Below are positions 10,623 to 22,094 of a stretch of DNA of 35,604 bases, one piece after another (the first letter of the stretch is position 1; every line of letters starts with the position of its first letter). The notes beneath the pieces are model-generated. The model worked only from the letters and a program-made list of their open reading frames with translations. It did not search any database and was not told the DNA's origin. The stretch comes from an uncultured Prevotella sp. (GTDB taxonomy: Bacteria > Bacteroidota > Bacteroidia > Bacteroidales > Bacteroidaceae). The DNA lies in assembly GCA_945869265.1 (NCBI GenBank), contig CAMBOI010000031.1, positions 1 through 35,604 on the forward strand. The letters are read 5' to 3'. The translations under genes were made by a program, and so were the position numbers.

Positions 10623-13094
10623 ATGAAAAGGTATTTCTTTACTACACTAACTGTGATGTGTGTGCTTGTCATGATGGCTGCACCAAAGAAGAGTCGAGAG
10701 AGAATGACATTCGACCGAAACTGGTCGTTCCGCCTTTGCAAGGATCATGCAGAGGTGAAAATTGTGCTTGCCGAACTCGGTATAAAAGACCTGAGACTCG
10801 GTGAAACCAAGGCAAAAGTTCAAAAAAACAAGGTGACGGATGACACCGAACCCGAACAGGCCCAGGTTACGGCAAGTGAGGTGACTTCGGCAACGGTGCA
10901 ATCTGCCTATGGCAATAAGGAATTTCGCTCAGTATCTGTGCCCCACGACTGGAGCATAGAGTTGCCGTTCGACCCGCAGATGGGTGGCTCTGCCGGTTAT
11001 CTTGCCGGTGGACAGGGCATATATGTCAAGAACTTCATCCTGCCTGCATCAGTCAAAAATCGTCGTTTGTCCATCACCTTCGATGGTGTGTATCATCGTG
11101 CCACAGTGTGGCTCAACGGGCATCGGCTTGGACATCATGTCTATGGATATACAGGCTTTTCATTTGATATTACACCTTATATTAATATAAAGGGAGGAAA
11201 CCGCCTCGTTGTGCATGTAGATAGGGAGGAACAATCCAGATGGTACACCGGTTCGGGTATCTATCGCCATGTGTGGCTCACTGCCACTGGGGCAACAAGG
11301 GTGAAGGAGAACGGCATCTTTGTCATTGCCAAGACCGATGGCAATGTGGAAGTAAACACCGAGTTGGTCGGTGGAGAGGGCAAGATTTCCCATACGATTT
11401 ATGACAATAAGGGGAAAAAGGTCGCCTCATCCTCTTCATCCAAATTAATGGTGAATAATCCCCAGTTGTGGAGCTGCGATTCGCCTGTTATGTACACCCT
11501 TGTCACTACCGTAAAGGATGCCAAGGGTAGGGTGAGCGATGAGGTATCTACTCCATTTGGATTCCGCGACATCCGCTTTGATGCCAACACGGGATTCTGG
11601 CTCAACGGTAAGAACATGAAACTCAAGGGTATGTGCCTGCATCAGGATGCCGGCAGCTTAGGTGTTGCCGTGCCCGATGAGGTGTGGCTCCGTCGCCTTA
11701 AGGCCCTCAAGGGTATAGGATGCAATTCCATTCGTTGTTCCCACAATCCTCCCTCGCCGGAGTTTCTTACTATATGTGACACAATCGGACTGCTTGTTCT
11801 CGATGAGGCTTTCGACAAATGGAAGTCGGGATATTACGAACCGTTCTATGACGAGAATGCTCATAATGACATTGCCGATATGGTGCTGCGCGACAGGAAT
11901 CATCCATCGGTGATAGTATGGAGTATCGGTAATGAGGTGAGTGAGGCATGGAAAACGGATGATGAGGGAGTGAACCGTGCTCGTGAACTCAATGACATTG
12001 TGAAGAAGCTCGACCCCACACGACCTACGATGGTGGCGTGTCAGCAGGGCTTTGAGGATAAGTTTGGCGAGGTGACCGACCTTGTAGGATACAACTATCT
12101 TGAAAACCGTATGATAGCCGACCACAAGCGCCATCCCAACCGTAAGATGTTTGTGGCAGAGGCATTTGTGTATTATTCCGGATTGAGAGAGGCAGTGGTA
12201 AGAGACTTTGTAGAATATAATCCGTGGAACTATGTCAGGGATAATGATTTTATTGCCGGTTCGTTTGTATGGGCAGGAGTGGATTATCTTGGTGAGTCAT
12301 CTCCATGGCCCGCAAAGGGATGGTGCTCATGCCCATTCGACATGACTCTGAAAGAACGTCCGCAGGCTGCCTACTATCATCCCGCATGGAATCCCGAGAA
12401 GGACTATCTCAAACTCGTTGTTAGGGACAACTGTTTCGACCAGGCTATAGGCACCGACCACTGGCAGTATCCTCCAATGGCAGATACATGGGATTTGCCT
12501 TATACCGACTCCCGTTGCGTGGAGGTGAGATGTTATACCACCTGCGACTCCGTGCAGTTCTTCTTCCCGATGTGGAGTAATCCCCAATTGCCGCTTAAGC
12601 CTCGTGTCACAGCCGATTATCCCGACAACTGCATAACAATCCAGTTGCCGGCACGCCAGGGCAAGGTGCTTGCTGTGGGATATAAGGATGGTAAGGAGGT
12701 GATGCGCGACTCGCTCATCAACCATGGCCCTGTGGCAGATGTGCGGCTCGATGCCGACTATACTACATTGTCGCCTATAGCATCCGATTTCTCGATGGAA
12801 ACGGCGAAAAATACAGTTAGCCATATTCGTCTTACTCTCGTTGACAAGGAAGGACGCATACAGCAGATGCAACCTCGAAAATTCCGTGTGGAGGTGGAAG
12901 GACCTATTCGTCTTCTTGGTGTGGAGACAGGTGACATGAGGCGCAAGGAGTCATGGCGCACCACCGAACTCAATACCTATTTCGGTGAGGGACTCGTAAG
13001 ACTGCAATCCACCGAAAAGAGAGGGAAAGCCATTGTTAAGATACATGTAGATGGCTTCGAAAAGCCTTTTATCAAGGAATTGATGATACAATGA
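10623..13094 (+). CDS. GH2 family glycosidase (beta-galactosidase-like)
   Basis: 823 residues from ATG 10623, chosen because the promoter's -7 box covers the more upstream in-frame start. It has an N-terminal signal peptide without a lipobox Cys. The GH2 sugar-binding jelly-roll contains SVPHDWSIELPFDPQMGGSAGYL and WYTGSGIYRHVWL. The immunoglobulin-like domain and TIM barrel follow. Acid/base Glu438 lies in VWSIGNEVSEAW and the likely nucleophile is Glu513 in MFVAEAF. The C-terminal beta domains end the protein. An unusual charged and polar insertion of about 65 residues (about 35-98) separates FDRNWSFRLCKD from SVPHDW, where most GH2 enzymes have a short linker. GH2 covers beta-galactosidase, beta-glucuronidase and related activities. 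The surrounding xylan genes suggest removal of galactose, but arabinosidase or xylosidase activity is also possible. Confidence 0.92.
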   Translation: MKRYFFTTLTVMCVLVMMAAPKKSRERMTFDRNWSFRLCKDHAEVKIVLAELGIKDLRLGETKAKVQKNKVTDDTEPEQAQVTASEVTSATVQSAYGNKEFRSVSVPHDWSIELPFDPQMGGSAGYLAGGQGIYVKNFILPASVKNRRLSITFDGVYHRATVWLNGHRLGHHVYGYTGFSFDITPYINIKGGNRLVVHVDREEQSRWYTGSGIYRHVWLTATGATRVKENGIFVIAKTDGNVEVNTELVGGEGKISHTIYDNKGKKVASSSSSKLMVNNPQLWSCDSPVMYTLVTTVKDAKGRVSDEVSTPFGFRDIRFDANTGFWLNGKNMKLKGMCLHQDAGSLGVAVPDEVWLRRLKALKGIGCNSIRCSHNPPSPEFLTICDTIGLLVLDEAFDKWKSGYYEPFYDENAHNDIADMVLRDRNHPSVIVWSIGNEVSEAWKTDDEGVNRARELNDIVKKLDPTRPTMVACQQGFEDKFGEVTDLVGYNYLENRMIADHKRHPNRKMFVAEAFVYYSGLREAVVRDFVEYNPWNYVRDNDFIAGSFVWAGVDYLGESSPWPAKGWCSCPFDMTLKERPQAAYYHPAWNPEKDYLKLVVRDNCFDQAIGTDHWQYPPMADTWDLPYTDSRCVEVRCYTTCDSVQFFFPMWSNPQLPLKPRVTADYPDNCITIQLPARQGKVLAVGYKDGKEVMRDSLINHGPVADVRLDADYTTLSPIASDFSMETAKNTVSHIRLTLVDKEGRIQQMQPRKFRVEVEGPIRLLGVETGDMRRKESWRTTELNTYFGEGLVRLQSTEKRGKAIVKIHVDGFEKPFIKELMIQ

Positions 13095-13149
13095 AACATA
13101 TTCAGTGATTTATGATACATTTTTGTAGTTTTTTCTCGGAAAAAAGCCG

Positions 13150-13157
13150 TAATTTTG
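13150..13157 (+). promoter_or_regulatory. -7 box for the GH95-led operon
   Basis: TAATTTTG matches TAnnTTTG and precedes the GH95 ATG by 61 bases. The nearest TTTG (13122-13125) is 24 bases upstream, longer than the usual spacing, so the -33 element is uncertain. No other promoter-like box was seen in the short gaps of the following four genes. Confidence 0.55.
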
Positions 13158-13218
13158 CAGACGTTATCCGATAATAACCGAAATAGGCAAGAGAAAACAA
13201 CAAGAATGTATCATAATA

Positions 13219-15702
13219 ATGAAGAAACTATTTACCTTATTTATCTCACTGTCGATAGCTGTGACAGTGATGGCACAAGACCTGAAGCTATGGTATAGTC
13301 GTCCGGCTGAACATTGGACGGACGCATTACCCATTGGCAATTCACGCATGGGTGCAATGGTGTTCGGCGGTGTCGAACAAGAGACATTGCAACTCAACGA
13401 GGAGACTTTCTGGGCAGGTGGTCCTCACAACAACCTTAATCCCAAGGGGCGTTATGCCCTCGACAACATCCGTCAATTAGTGTTCAACGACAAGTTTGCC
13501 GAGGCACAGAAGATGATTGACGATAACTTCAATACGCCCCAGAACGGTATGCGTTTCTTACCGTTGGGCAATGTGAAGCTGAATTTTAATTATCAGCCTG
13601 GCTCGTCGCTCCCCCTCGGTGGAGATGGAAGAGGGCTTTATTATCGCGACCTCAATATCGAGAATGCCACTTCCACCGTAAGATACAAAGTGGGCGATGT
13701 GGAATATACCCGCACTGCCTTTGCCTCGCTTGCTGACGATGTTATTGTCGTGAGAATAGAGTCGAGTAAGAAGAAAGCACTCTCGTTTTCTCTCGGTTAT
13801 GATTGCCCCGAGGCACTCCAACCGCAGGTAAGTGTGAAGGGAGCTCAGCTCACCATGAGATGCAAGGGAGTGGAGCAGGAAGGTATTCCATCGGCACTTA
13901 ATGCCGAATGTCTCATCACCATCAAGGCAGATGGTAAGGTGAAGGCTGTAGCCGCAGAGGGTAATGGTAGCAAACTAACTGTCAATGACGCTACAGCTGC
14001 CACTATTTATATTATAGGTGCTACCAACTTTGTCAACTATCATGATGTGTCGGGCAATGCCGCCAAGCGTTGTGAGGAGATGATGAAGAAAGCCTTGAAG
14101 AAATCGTATAATCAGCTCTTTGCCGCTCATGTGGAAAAGTATTGTGAGCAGTTTGACCGTGTGGAGCTCAACATTCCGACGACCAAGGCTTCGGAGGCAG
14201 AGACCGATGTACGTGTCAAGAACTTCAACCATAGCGACGACCTCAATCTCATAGCCTTGCTCTATCAGTATGGCCGTTATCTGCTTATTTCCTCGTCGCA
14301 ACCAGGAGGGCAGGCCGCCAACTTGCAAGGAGTGTGGAATGGCGGTATGAATGCCCCGTGGGACAGTAAATACACCATCAATATCAATGCCGAGATGAAC
14401 TATTGGCCTGCTGAGGTGACAAATCTCTCGGAATGTCATGAACCACTGTTCTCGCTTGTCAATGATCTTGCCACCACTGGTGCCGAGGCTGCCAAGGTGC
14501 TTTATGGTGCCAAGGGATGGGTGGCCCACCACAACACCGACCTGTGGCGTATTGCCGGACCGGTGGATGGCGCTCGTTATGGAATGTGGCCTAATGGAGG
14601 TGCATGGGTAGCCCAACATTTGTGGCAGCACTATCTCTTCACAGGCGACAAGGACTTCCTGCGTAAGTATTATCCAGTGCTCAAGGGCTCTGCCGACTTC
14701 TATATGAGTCATCTCGTGAAGCATCCCCAATACGGATGGTTTGTCACTGTGCCTTCGATGTCTCCGGAACATGGTTATCATCCTTCTGGTTCATCCATTA
14801 TAGCCGGTTGCACTATGGACAACCAGATTGCCTTTGATGCTCTCAACTCCACTTTGCTCGCCACCAAGGTGCTTGGCGGAAACGCATTGTATGAGGACTC
14901 GCTGACGCATACACTTGCCCTTTTGCCTCCTATGCAGATTGGTCGTCACAATCAGGTGCAGGAGTGGTTGGTGGATGCCGACAATCCTAAGGATGAGCAT
15001 CGTCATATCTCGCATCTCTATGGTCTCTATCCGAGCAATCAGATATCTCCAACGCTCAATCCTCAACTTTTCCAGGCTGCCCGCAACACGTTGCTTCAGC
15101 GTGGCGACATGGCTACGGGATGGAGTATCGGTTGGAAGATAAACTTCTGGGCTCGTATGCTCGATGGCAATCATGCTTTTAATATCATCCGCAATATGCT
15201 CTGCCTGTTGCCGAGTGACGCTGCGGCAAAGGAACATCCCAATGGCAGGACATATCCCAACCTCTTTGATGCCCATCCCCCTTTCCAGATTGATGGTAAC
15301 TTCGGTTTTACTGCCGGTGTGTCAGAGATGCTTCTACAGAGTCATGATGGTGCCGTTCATCTACTGCCGGCATTGCCCGAGCAGTGGAAGAAAGGTAGTG
15401 TAAAAGGATTAGTGGCACGCGGTTCATTCGTCGTTGACATCGAATGGGATGGTTCGCAGCTATCCAAGGCTCGCATCATATCTCGTCGTGGCGGTACGTT
15501 GCGCTTGCGTTCATATATCCCACTCAAAGGCGAAGGACTGAAGGTTGCAACCGGTACATGTCCCAACGAACTGCTTGCTCCTGCCGTGGTGAAGGCTCCG
15601 AAGGTGTCCGACGAAATACGTCCGCAATCACCGGTTATTCCGCGAGTATATGAATATGATATAGAGACAACACCCGGACAAATAATTAATGTAATTAGAT
15701 AA
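13219..15702 (+). CDS. GH95 glycosidase, predicted alpha-L-galactosidase or alpha-L-fucosidase
   Basis: 827 residues with a signal peptide ([20 protein letters not shown]). The N-terminal beta-sandwich opens with [20 protein letters not shown] and [12 protein letters not shown], typical for GH95. The (alpha/alpha)6 barrel carries the water-activating Asn pair Asn388 and Asn390 in [15 protein letters not shown], the general acid Glu517 in PSMSPEHG, and Asp692 in [14 protein letters not shown]95 enzymes invert alpha-1,2-linked L-fucose or L-galactose at chain ends. Two residues before the Asn pair there is Thr386, where typical fucosidases have His; a Thr here is reported for an alpha-L-galactosidase of Bacteroides ovatus acting on corn xylan (from memory). 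That favours L-galactose on xylan side chains. First gene of a five-gene operon; its stop overlaps the next start by one base (TAATG), so translation is probably coupled. Confidence 0.93.
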   Translation: MKKLFTLFISLSIAVTVMAQDLKLWYSRPAEHWTDALPIGNSRMGAMVFGGVEQETLQLNEETFWAGGPHNNLNPKGRYALDNIRQLVFNDKFAEAQKMIDDNFNTPQNGMRFLPLGNVKLNFNYQPGSSLPLGGDGRGLYYRDLNIENATSTVRYKVGDVEYTRTAFASLADDVIVVRIESSKKKALSFSLGYDCPEALQPQVSVKGAQLTMRCKGVEQEGIPSALNAECLITIKADGKVKAVAAEGNGSKLTVNDATAATIYIIGATNFVNYHDVSGNAAKRCEEMMKKALKKSYNQLFAAHVEKYCEQFDRVELNIPTTKASEAETDVRVKNFNHSDDLNLIALLYQYGRYLLISSSQPGGQAANLQGVWNGGMNAPWDSKYTININAEMNYWPAEVTNLSECHEPLFSLVNDLATTGAEAAKVLYGAKGWVAHHNTDLWRIAGPVDGARYGMWPNGGAWVAQHLWQHYLFTGDKDFLRKYYPVLKGSADFYMSHLVKHPQYGWFVTVPSMSPEHGYHPSGSSIIAGCTMDNQIAFDALNSTLLATKVLGGNALYEDSLTHTLALLPPMQIGRHNQVQEWLVDADNPKDEHRHISHLYGLYPSNQISPTLNPQLFQAARNTLLQRGDMATGWSIGWKINFWARMLDGNHAFNIIRNMLCLLPSDAAAKEHPNGRTYPNLFDAHPPFQIDGNFGFTAGVSEMLLQSHDGAVHLLPALPEQWKKGSVKGLVARGSFVVDIEWDGSQLSKARIISRRGGTLRLRSYIPLKGEGLKVATGTCPNELLAPAVVKAPKVSDEIRPQSPVIPRVYEYDIETTPGQIINVIR

Positions 15703-17681
15703 TGAAGAAATTATTATTAGGACTCTTGGGCCTTGCCGCAACGATGTCGGCGATGGCAGAATCAAGAGAGATTGTAAGTCCCAGCGGTGGACTGAAAGTT
15801 TGTGTCAGCGACGATGGCGGTAAGGCTGCCTATACTGTGTCGCTCAATGGTGTGACGTGTATTGAAACCTCTCCATTAGGAGTAGTACTTAATTTTGCCG
15901 ACTATTCGTCTGGCTTGAAGATGGCTCAGGGTGAGGCTCAGAAGATTGTGGATGTGGATTATTCGCTCCGCAATATCAAGCGCTCGCATGTAAGTCATAA
16001 GGCATCGGAGATGGTTATCCCGTTTACTAAGGACGGCAAACCAGTGTTCGACCTTATGATGCATGTATCTGATAATGACGTGGCATTCAAGTATCGCATA
16101 CATGCACAGGACAAAACACAAGTGGCTGTGGTGAAGGAGGAGAAGACAGGTTTTACCCTTCCTGACGGCACTACCACCTTCCTCTGTCCGCAGAGTGCCC
16201 CGATGCATGGCTTTGCCCGCACGTCTCCGAGTTATGAGACCAACTACACTCTCGATGACACTATGGGTAAGAATGGTTGGAACGAGGGATATTCATTTCC
16301 GTGTCTGTTTAAGGTACAGCACCCCCAAGCCCCCCGAGGGGGGCTTTGGCTCCTAATCTCCGAAACAGGTGTTGACGGCTCATATTGCGCCGGTCGCCTC
16401 TTATGCGCAGCAACACCCCCCACCGGGGGGCAGGGAGGCTCCTATTTCATCGGTCAACCCCAGAAGGGTGAGATGAATGGTGTTGGTGATGTGTCTCCTG
16501 CCATTGCCCTGCCTGGTGAAACACCGTGGCGCACTATCACCATCGGAGAGACTCTTGCTCCAATTGTCGAAACCACTATCCCCTTTGATGTCGTAAAACC
16601 CAAGTATGCCGCCAAGAGTGAGGCAAAGTATGGTCGTGGTTCGTGGAGTTGGATTATCGGTATGGACCCCTCGTGCAACTTCGACGAGCAGAAGCGTTAT
16701 ATAGATTTTTCTGCTGCCATGGGTTATGAGTCAGTACTCGTCGATGCCCTTTGGGACACTCAGATTGGTCGCGAGAAAATTGCCGAACTGGCACGCTATG
16801 GCAAGTCGAAGGGTGTGGCTCTCTATTTGTGGTATAACAGTAATGGTGCTTGGAATGATGCTCCCCAAGGTCCACGTCATCTGATGGATAAGTCACAAGC
16901 CCGTCGTGCTGAGATGGCATGGATGCAGAGCATCGGTATTCGTGGTATCAAGGTGGATTTCTTTGGTGGCGACAAGCAACCTATGATGCAGCTCTATGAG
17001 GATATCCTCGCCGACGCCAACGATTTCGGTCTGCTCGTCATCTTCCATGGATGCACCCTTCCTCGCGGTTGGGAGCGCATGTTCCCTGCCTATGCAGCCT
17101 CCGAGGCAGTACTTGCCAGTGAGAACCTGCATTTCTCCCAGGGCATGTGTGATGCCGAGGCAAAGAATGCCTGTATCCATCCTTTCATCCGCAACACCGT
17201 CGGTTCGATGGATTTCGGTGGTTCCACTCTCAACAAGTTCTATAATGCCGACAACAAGAGTGGCAGTCAGCGCAAAACATCTGATGTCTTTGCCCTTGCC
17301 ACTGCCATCATGTTCCAGAGCCCTGTGCAGCATTTTGCCCTTGCTCCCAATAATCTTGAGGATGCTCCCTCATGGGCTATCGACTTTATGAAGAAGGTGC
17401 CTACCACATGGGACGACGTGAAGTTTATCGACGGATATCCCGGTAAGTATTGCGTCATGGCCCGTCGCACTGGCAACAAGTGGTATGTTGTGGGAATAAA
17501 TGCCCAGGAGTCTCCCGTCAAACTCAAGCTCTCTCTCCCGATGTTCTCTGCCGGCAGTCTGCTGAATCTCTACTCTGATACCGAGAAGCTCGAGGGTTCT
17601 CTGAAAACAGTGAAACTCTCCAAGAAGCAGCAGATTCAAATCTCGATCCCTTGTAACGGCGGATTGGTGATTACCGAATAA
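15702..17681 (+). CDS. GH97 family glycosidase, predicted retaining alpha-galactosidase type
   Basis: 659 residues with a signal peptide ([20 protein letters not shown]). The GH97 N-terminal beta-sandwich starts with IVSPSGGLKVCVSDDGG; the catalytic barrel starts near residue 300. Asp419 in GIKVDFFGGD and Glu468 in YAASEAV match the nucleophile and acid/base of the retaining GH97 branch; the inverting SusB-type glucosidases use Glu residues instead. Expected reaction: release of alpha-D-galactose (or a related sugar such as beta-L-arabinopyranose) from side chains in the periplasm. Two very G+C-rich palindromic tracts are read in frame at residues 206-216 and 237-247, inside the N-terminal domain where family members are shorter. 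They look like inserted repeats tolerated in loops. The gene overlaps the GH95 stop by one base. Confidence 0.9.
   Translation: MKKLLLGLLGLAATMSAMAESREIVSPSGGLKVCVSDDGGKAAYTVSLNGVTCIETSPLGVVLNFADYSSGLKMAQGEAQKIVDVDYSLRNIKRSHVSHKASEMVIPFTKDGKPVFDLMMHVSDNDVAFKYRIHAQDKTQVAVVKEEKTGFTLPDGTTTFLCPQSAPMHGFARTSPSYETNYTLDDTMGKNGWNEGYSFPCLFKVQHPQAPRGGLWLLISETGVDGSYCAGRLLCAATPPTGGQGGSYFIGQPQKGEMNGVGDVSPAIALPGETPWRTITIGETLAPIVETTIPFDVVKPKYAAKSEAKYGRGSWSWIIGMDPSCNFDEQKRYIDFSAAMGYESVLVDALWDTQIGREKIAELARYGKSKGVALYLWYNSNGAWNDAPQGPRHLMDKSQARRAEMAWMQSIGIRGIKVDFFGGDKQPMMQLYEDILADANDFGLLVIFHGCTLPRGWERMFPAYAASEAVLASENLHFSQGMCDAEAKNACIHPFIRNTVGSMDFGGSTLNKFYNADNKSGSQRKTSDVFALATAIMFQSPVQHFALAPNNLEDAPSWAIDFMKKVPTTWDDVKFIDGYPGKYCVMARRTGNKWYVVGINAQESPVKLKLSLPMFSAGSLLNLYSDTEKLEGSLKTVKLSKKQQIQISIPCNGGLVITE
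16321..16350 (+). repeat. G+C palindrome inside the GH97 gene, copy 1
   Basis: AAGCCCCCC (16327-16335), a 2-base loop and GGGGGGCTT (16338-16346) form a perfect 9-base stem, extended by CC/GG beyond one mismatch. It is read in frame as part of a loop of GH97. Such C-run/G-run palindromes normally occur between genes in Bacteroidota. Confidence 0.75.
16416..16430 (+). repeat. G+C palindrome inside the GH97 gene, copy 2
   Basis: Six C (16416-16421), three bases, six G (16425-16430): a second short palindrome 70 bases after the first, also in frame. It encodes a Pro/Gly-rich loop next to GSYFIG. Confidence 0.7.
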
Positions 17682-17684
17682 TAA

Positions 17685-20072
<2,388 letters not shown>

Positions 20073-20075
20073 AAT

Positions 20076-22064
20076 ATGAAGAAAAAACTGATTTTTGCAG
20101 CCTTGTCAATGGTTGCTACTCTGGCTACAGCCCAGAACCCCTATCTCCCTCTGTGGGAGCACTTGCCCGACGGCGAGCCTCGCGTGTTCGAGGATCCCGA
20201 TAATCCCGGCAAGATGCGCGCCTATATCATTGGTTCGCATGATGTGAAATTCACTGAGTATTGTGGTAATGACATCCGTATCTGGTCGGCACCCGTGGAA
20301 GACCTCACCGACTGGCGCGACGAGGGACCGGTGTTCAGTCATTACGTTAATGGCAAGTGGGACACCATGTTCGCTCCCGACCTTGTTGAGGTGAAGGACA
20401 AGACCACTGGCAAGAAGACCTATTGGCTCTATCCCCACTCACGCGGATGGCGTCGTGTGGCAATGGTGTGCAAGGGTGACCGCCCCGACGGTCCTTTCAC
20501 TCCCGTCAATCTCAATGCCGATGGCACTGCTTGTGTCGATGGTTCACTCATCGATTTTGACCCCTCGGTATTTGTTGAGAATATATCCAATAAGAAGGAT
20601 CCCGACTATGCCCGTGGTTTCCGTGCATACGTCTTCTATGGTTTCCGTCATTCCACCGCTTTTGAGCTTGATCAGGACAATATGTATGCAGTACGTCCTG
20701 GAACAGAGATTCACGACTATTTCATTCCAGCCTCCGAGCGTTATGGAGTGATTCGCGACCCCGAGGGAACACAATATCCCGCCCTTTATAAGGGACAGAA
20801 CCCTGGCGACTTCAACTTCTTTGAGGCGTCCAGTATACGTCAAGTAGGCAATAAGTATGTTATGGTGTTCTCGGGATATAGCGGTCCGGAATACGGACAG
20901 GGTTCTACCAACTCTGCCTTGCGTTATGCCTTCGGCGATTCTCCCCTCGGTCCTTGGCGCTCAGGTGGTGTGCTTGTTGATTCACGTGGTATAGTGCCCA
21001 ATGAAGACGGTACACATCTTGTTGGTATGAATGCCGCCCACAACACCCACGGTTCTATCCAGGAAATCAATGGTCAGTGGTATGTCTTCTACCATCGTCC
21101 TCCCCGTGGTTTCGGTTTTGCACGTCAGGCAATGGTAGCCCCGATCAAGATAGAGTGGGACAAGAAAGCTGTAGCTAAGGGCGGACAGGTGCGCATTACG
21201 GCATACGACCCATACGCAAAGAACAACGAGTGGACAGCCAAGGCTTCTGATGGTATGAAATATACAGGTGCCGAGGTGACGAGTGAGGGATTCCATATCT
21301 TCGGATTGCCTCCCTACGCTTATTATTCAGCTGGTTATGCATGCTATATGAGCGACCAGAAGTGGATGCAGGACAACTTCGACGTATGGAACAACAGTAT
21401 GGATCTTGCCGGAGTGAAGAACGGCGGAGTTGTTGGTTTCAAGTACTTCGGCTTTGGCGGTCTTGCTCAGCACACCAAGGGTATCAAACCATTTGAAGGA
21501 ACAAAGAAAGGCGACAACACCAAGCTCTGTATCAATATGACTCCGAAGGGCAAGGGCGCCTTCCGTGTGCGCGTGATGCTCGATGGTCCTTATGCTAATT
21601 CAACATGGAATGGTAAGGAAATAGCTGTTGTTGATGTTCCTGCCAATGCTGCCATGGAGGCAAAAACCTACGAGGTGGCTGTTCCTGCCGTAGAGGGACT
21701 CACAGGCAAGCATGCTATATATCTCGTGGTGGAAGGAGCAGGCAATGAACCGCTTGTTGATTTCCACGGAATAGGTTTCGCCAAGGCTGACAAACCATGC
21801 CAGCGTCCTGTTGTTCCCACAGTTTCCATACTTGTTGATGGCAAGGCATTGGCAATGCCCACCAAGCCAATCTTCTCCACCAACGATAATGGTCTGATGG
21901 ACCTCTCTCATTATCAGGTGTATGCTCCACTCACTGACAAGTCGGTTATCAAGGCAACAGCCAATGGAGGTAATGTAGATATCAAGATTGGAAAGATTGT
22001 CGATGGCAGAGCCACTGTGAGATGTACTTTCAATGGTAAAGAGAAGGTATATCTTATCAATTAA
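20076..22064 (+). CDS. GH43-family glycosidase, subfamily not assigned
   Basis: 662 residues with a signal peptide (about 1-19). The propeller part (about 20-390) shows candidate catalytic residues Asp40 (RVFEDPDNPG), Asp162 (DFDPSVF) and Glu250 (FFEASSI), and the end HRPPRGFGFARQAMVAPIKI, a pattern found in many Bacteroidota GH43-like proteins. The C-terminal about 250 residues form beta-sandwich domains (one resembling a carbohydrate-binding domain with DVWNNSMDLAGVKNGGVVGF) of unclear class. It is more divergent from classical GH43 than its neighbours, so the substrate is unknown; arabinofuranose or a galactose-like side chain is plausible from the operon. It lies 30 bases after the CE6-GH43 gene. 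Confidence 0.8.
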   Translation: MKKKLIFAALSMVATLATAQNPYLPLWEHLPDGEPRVFEDPDNPGKMRAYIIGSHDVKFTEYCGNDIRIWSAPVEDLTDWRDEGPVFSHYVNGKWDTMFAPDLVEVKDKTTGKKTYWLYPHSRGWRRVAMVCKGDRPDGPFTPVNLNADGTACVDGSLIDFDPSVFVENISNKKDPDYARGFRAYVFYGFRHSTAFELDQDNMYAVRPGTEIHDYFIPASERYGVIRDPEGTQYPALYKGQNPGDFNFFEASSIRQVGNKYVMVFSGYSGPEYGQGSTNSALRYAFGDSPLGPWRSGGVLVDSRGIVPNEDGTHLVGMNAAHNTHGSIQEINGQWYVFYHRPPRGFGFARQAMVAPIKIEWDKKAVAKGGQVRITAYDPYAKNNEWTAKASDGMKYTGAEVTSEGFHIFGLPPYAYYSAGYACYMSDQKWMQDNFDVWNNSMDLAGVKNGGVVGFKYFGFGGLAQHTKGIKPFEGTKKGDNTKLCINMTPKGKGAFRVRVMLDGPYANSTWNGKEIAVVDVPANAAMEAKTYEVAVPAVEGLTGKHAIYLVVEGAGNEPLVDFHGIGFAKADKPCQRPVVPTVSILVDGKALAMPTKPIFSTNDNGLMDLSHYQVYAPLTDKSVIKATANGGNVDIKIGKIVDGRATVRCTFNGKEKVYLIN

Positions 22065-22094
22065 TGTATATCTTATTAATTAAAGATTAGTTTT

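Noticed and set aside
12327..14781. Long minus-strand frames opposite GH2 and GH95 (181 and 268 codons)
   Set aside because: Both are mirrors of strongly conserved enzymes, with no start context and no recognisable motif.
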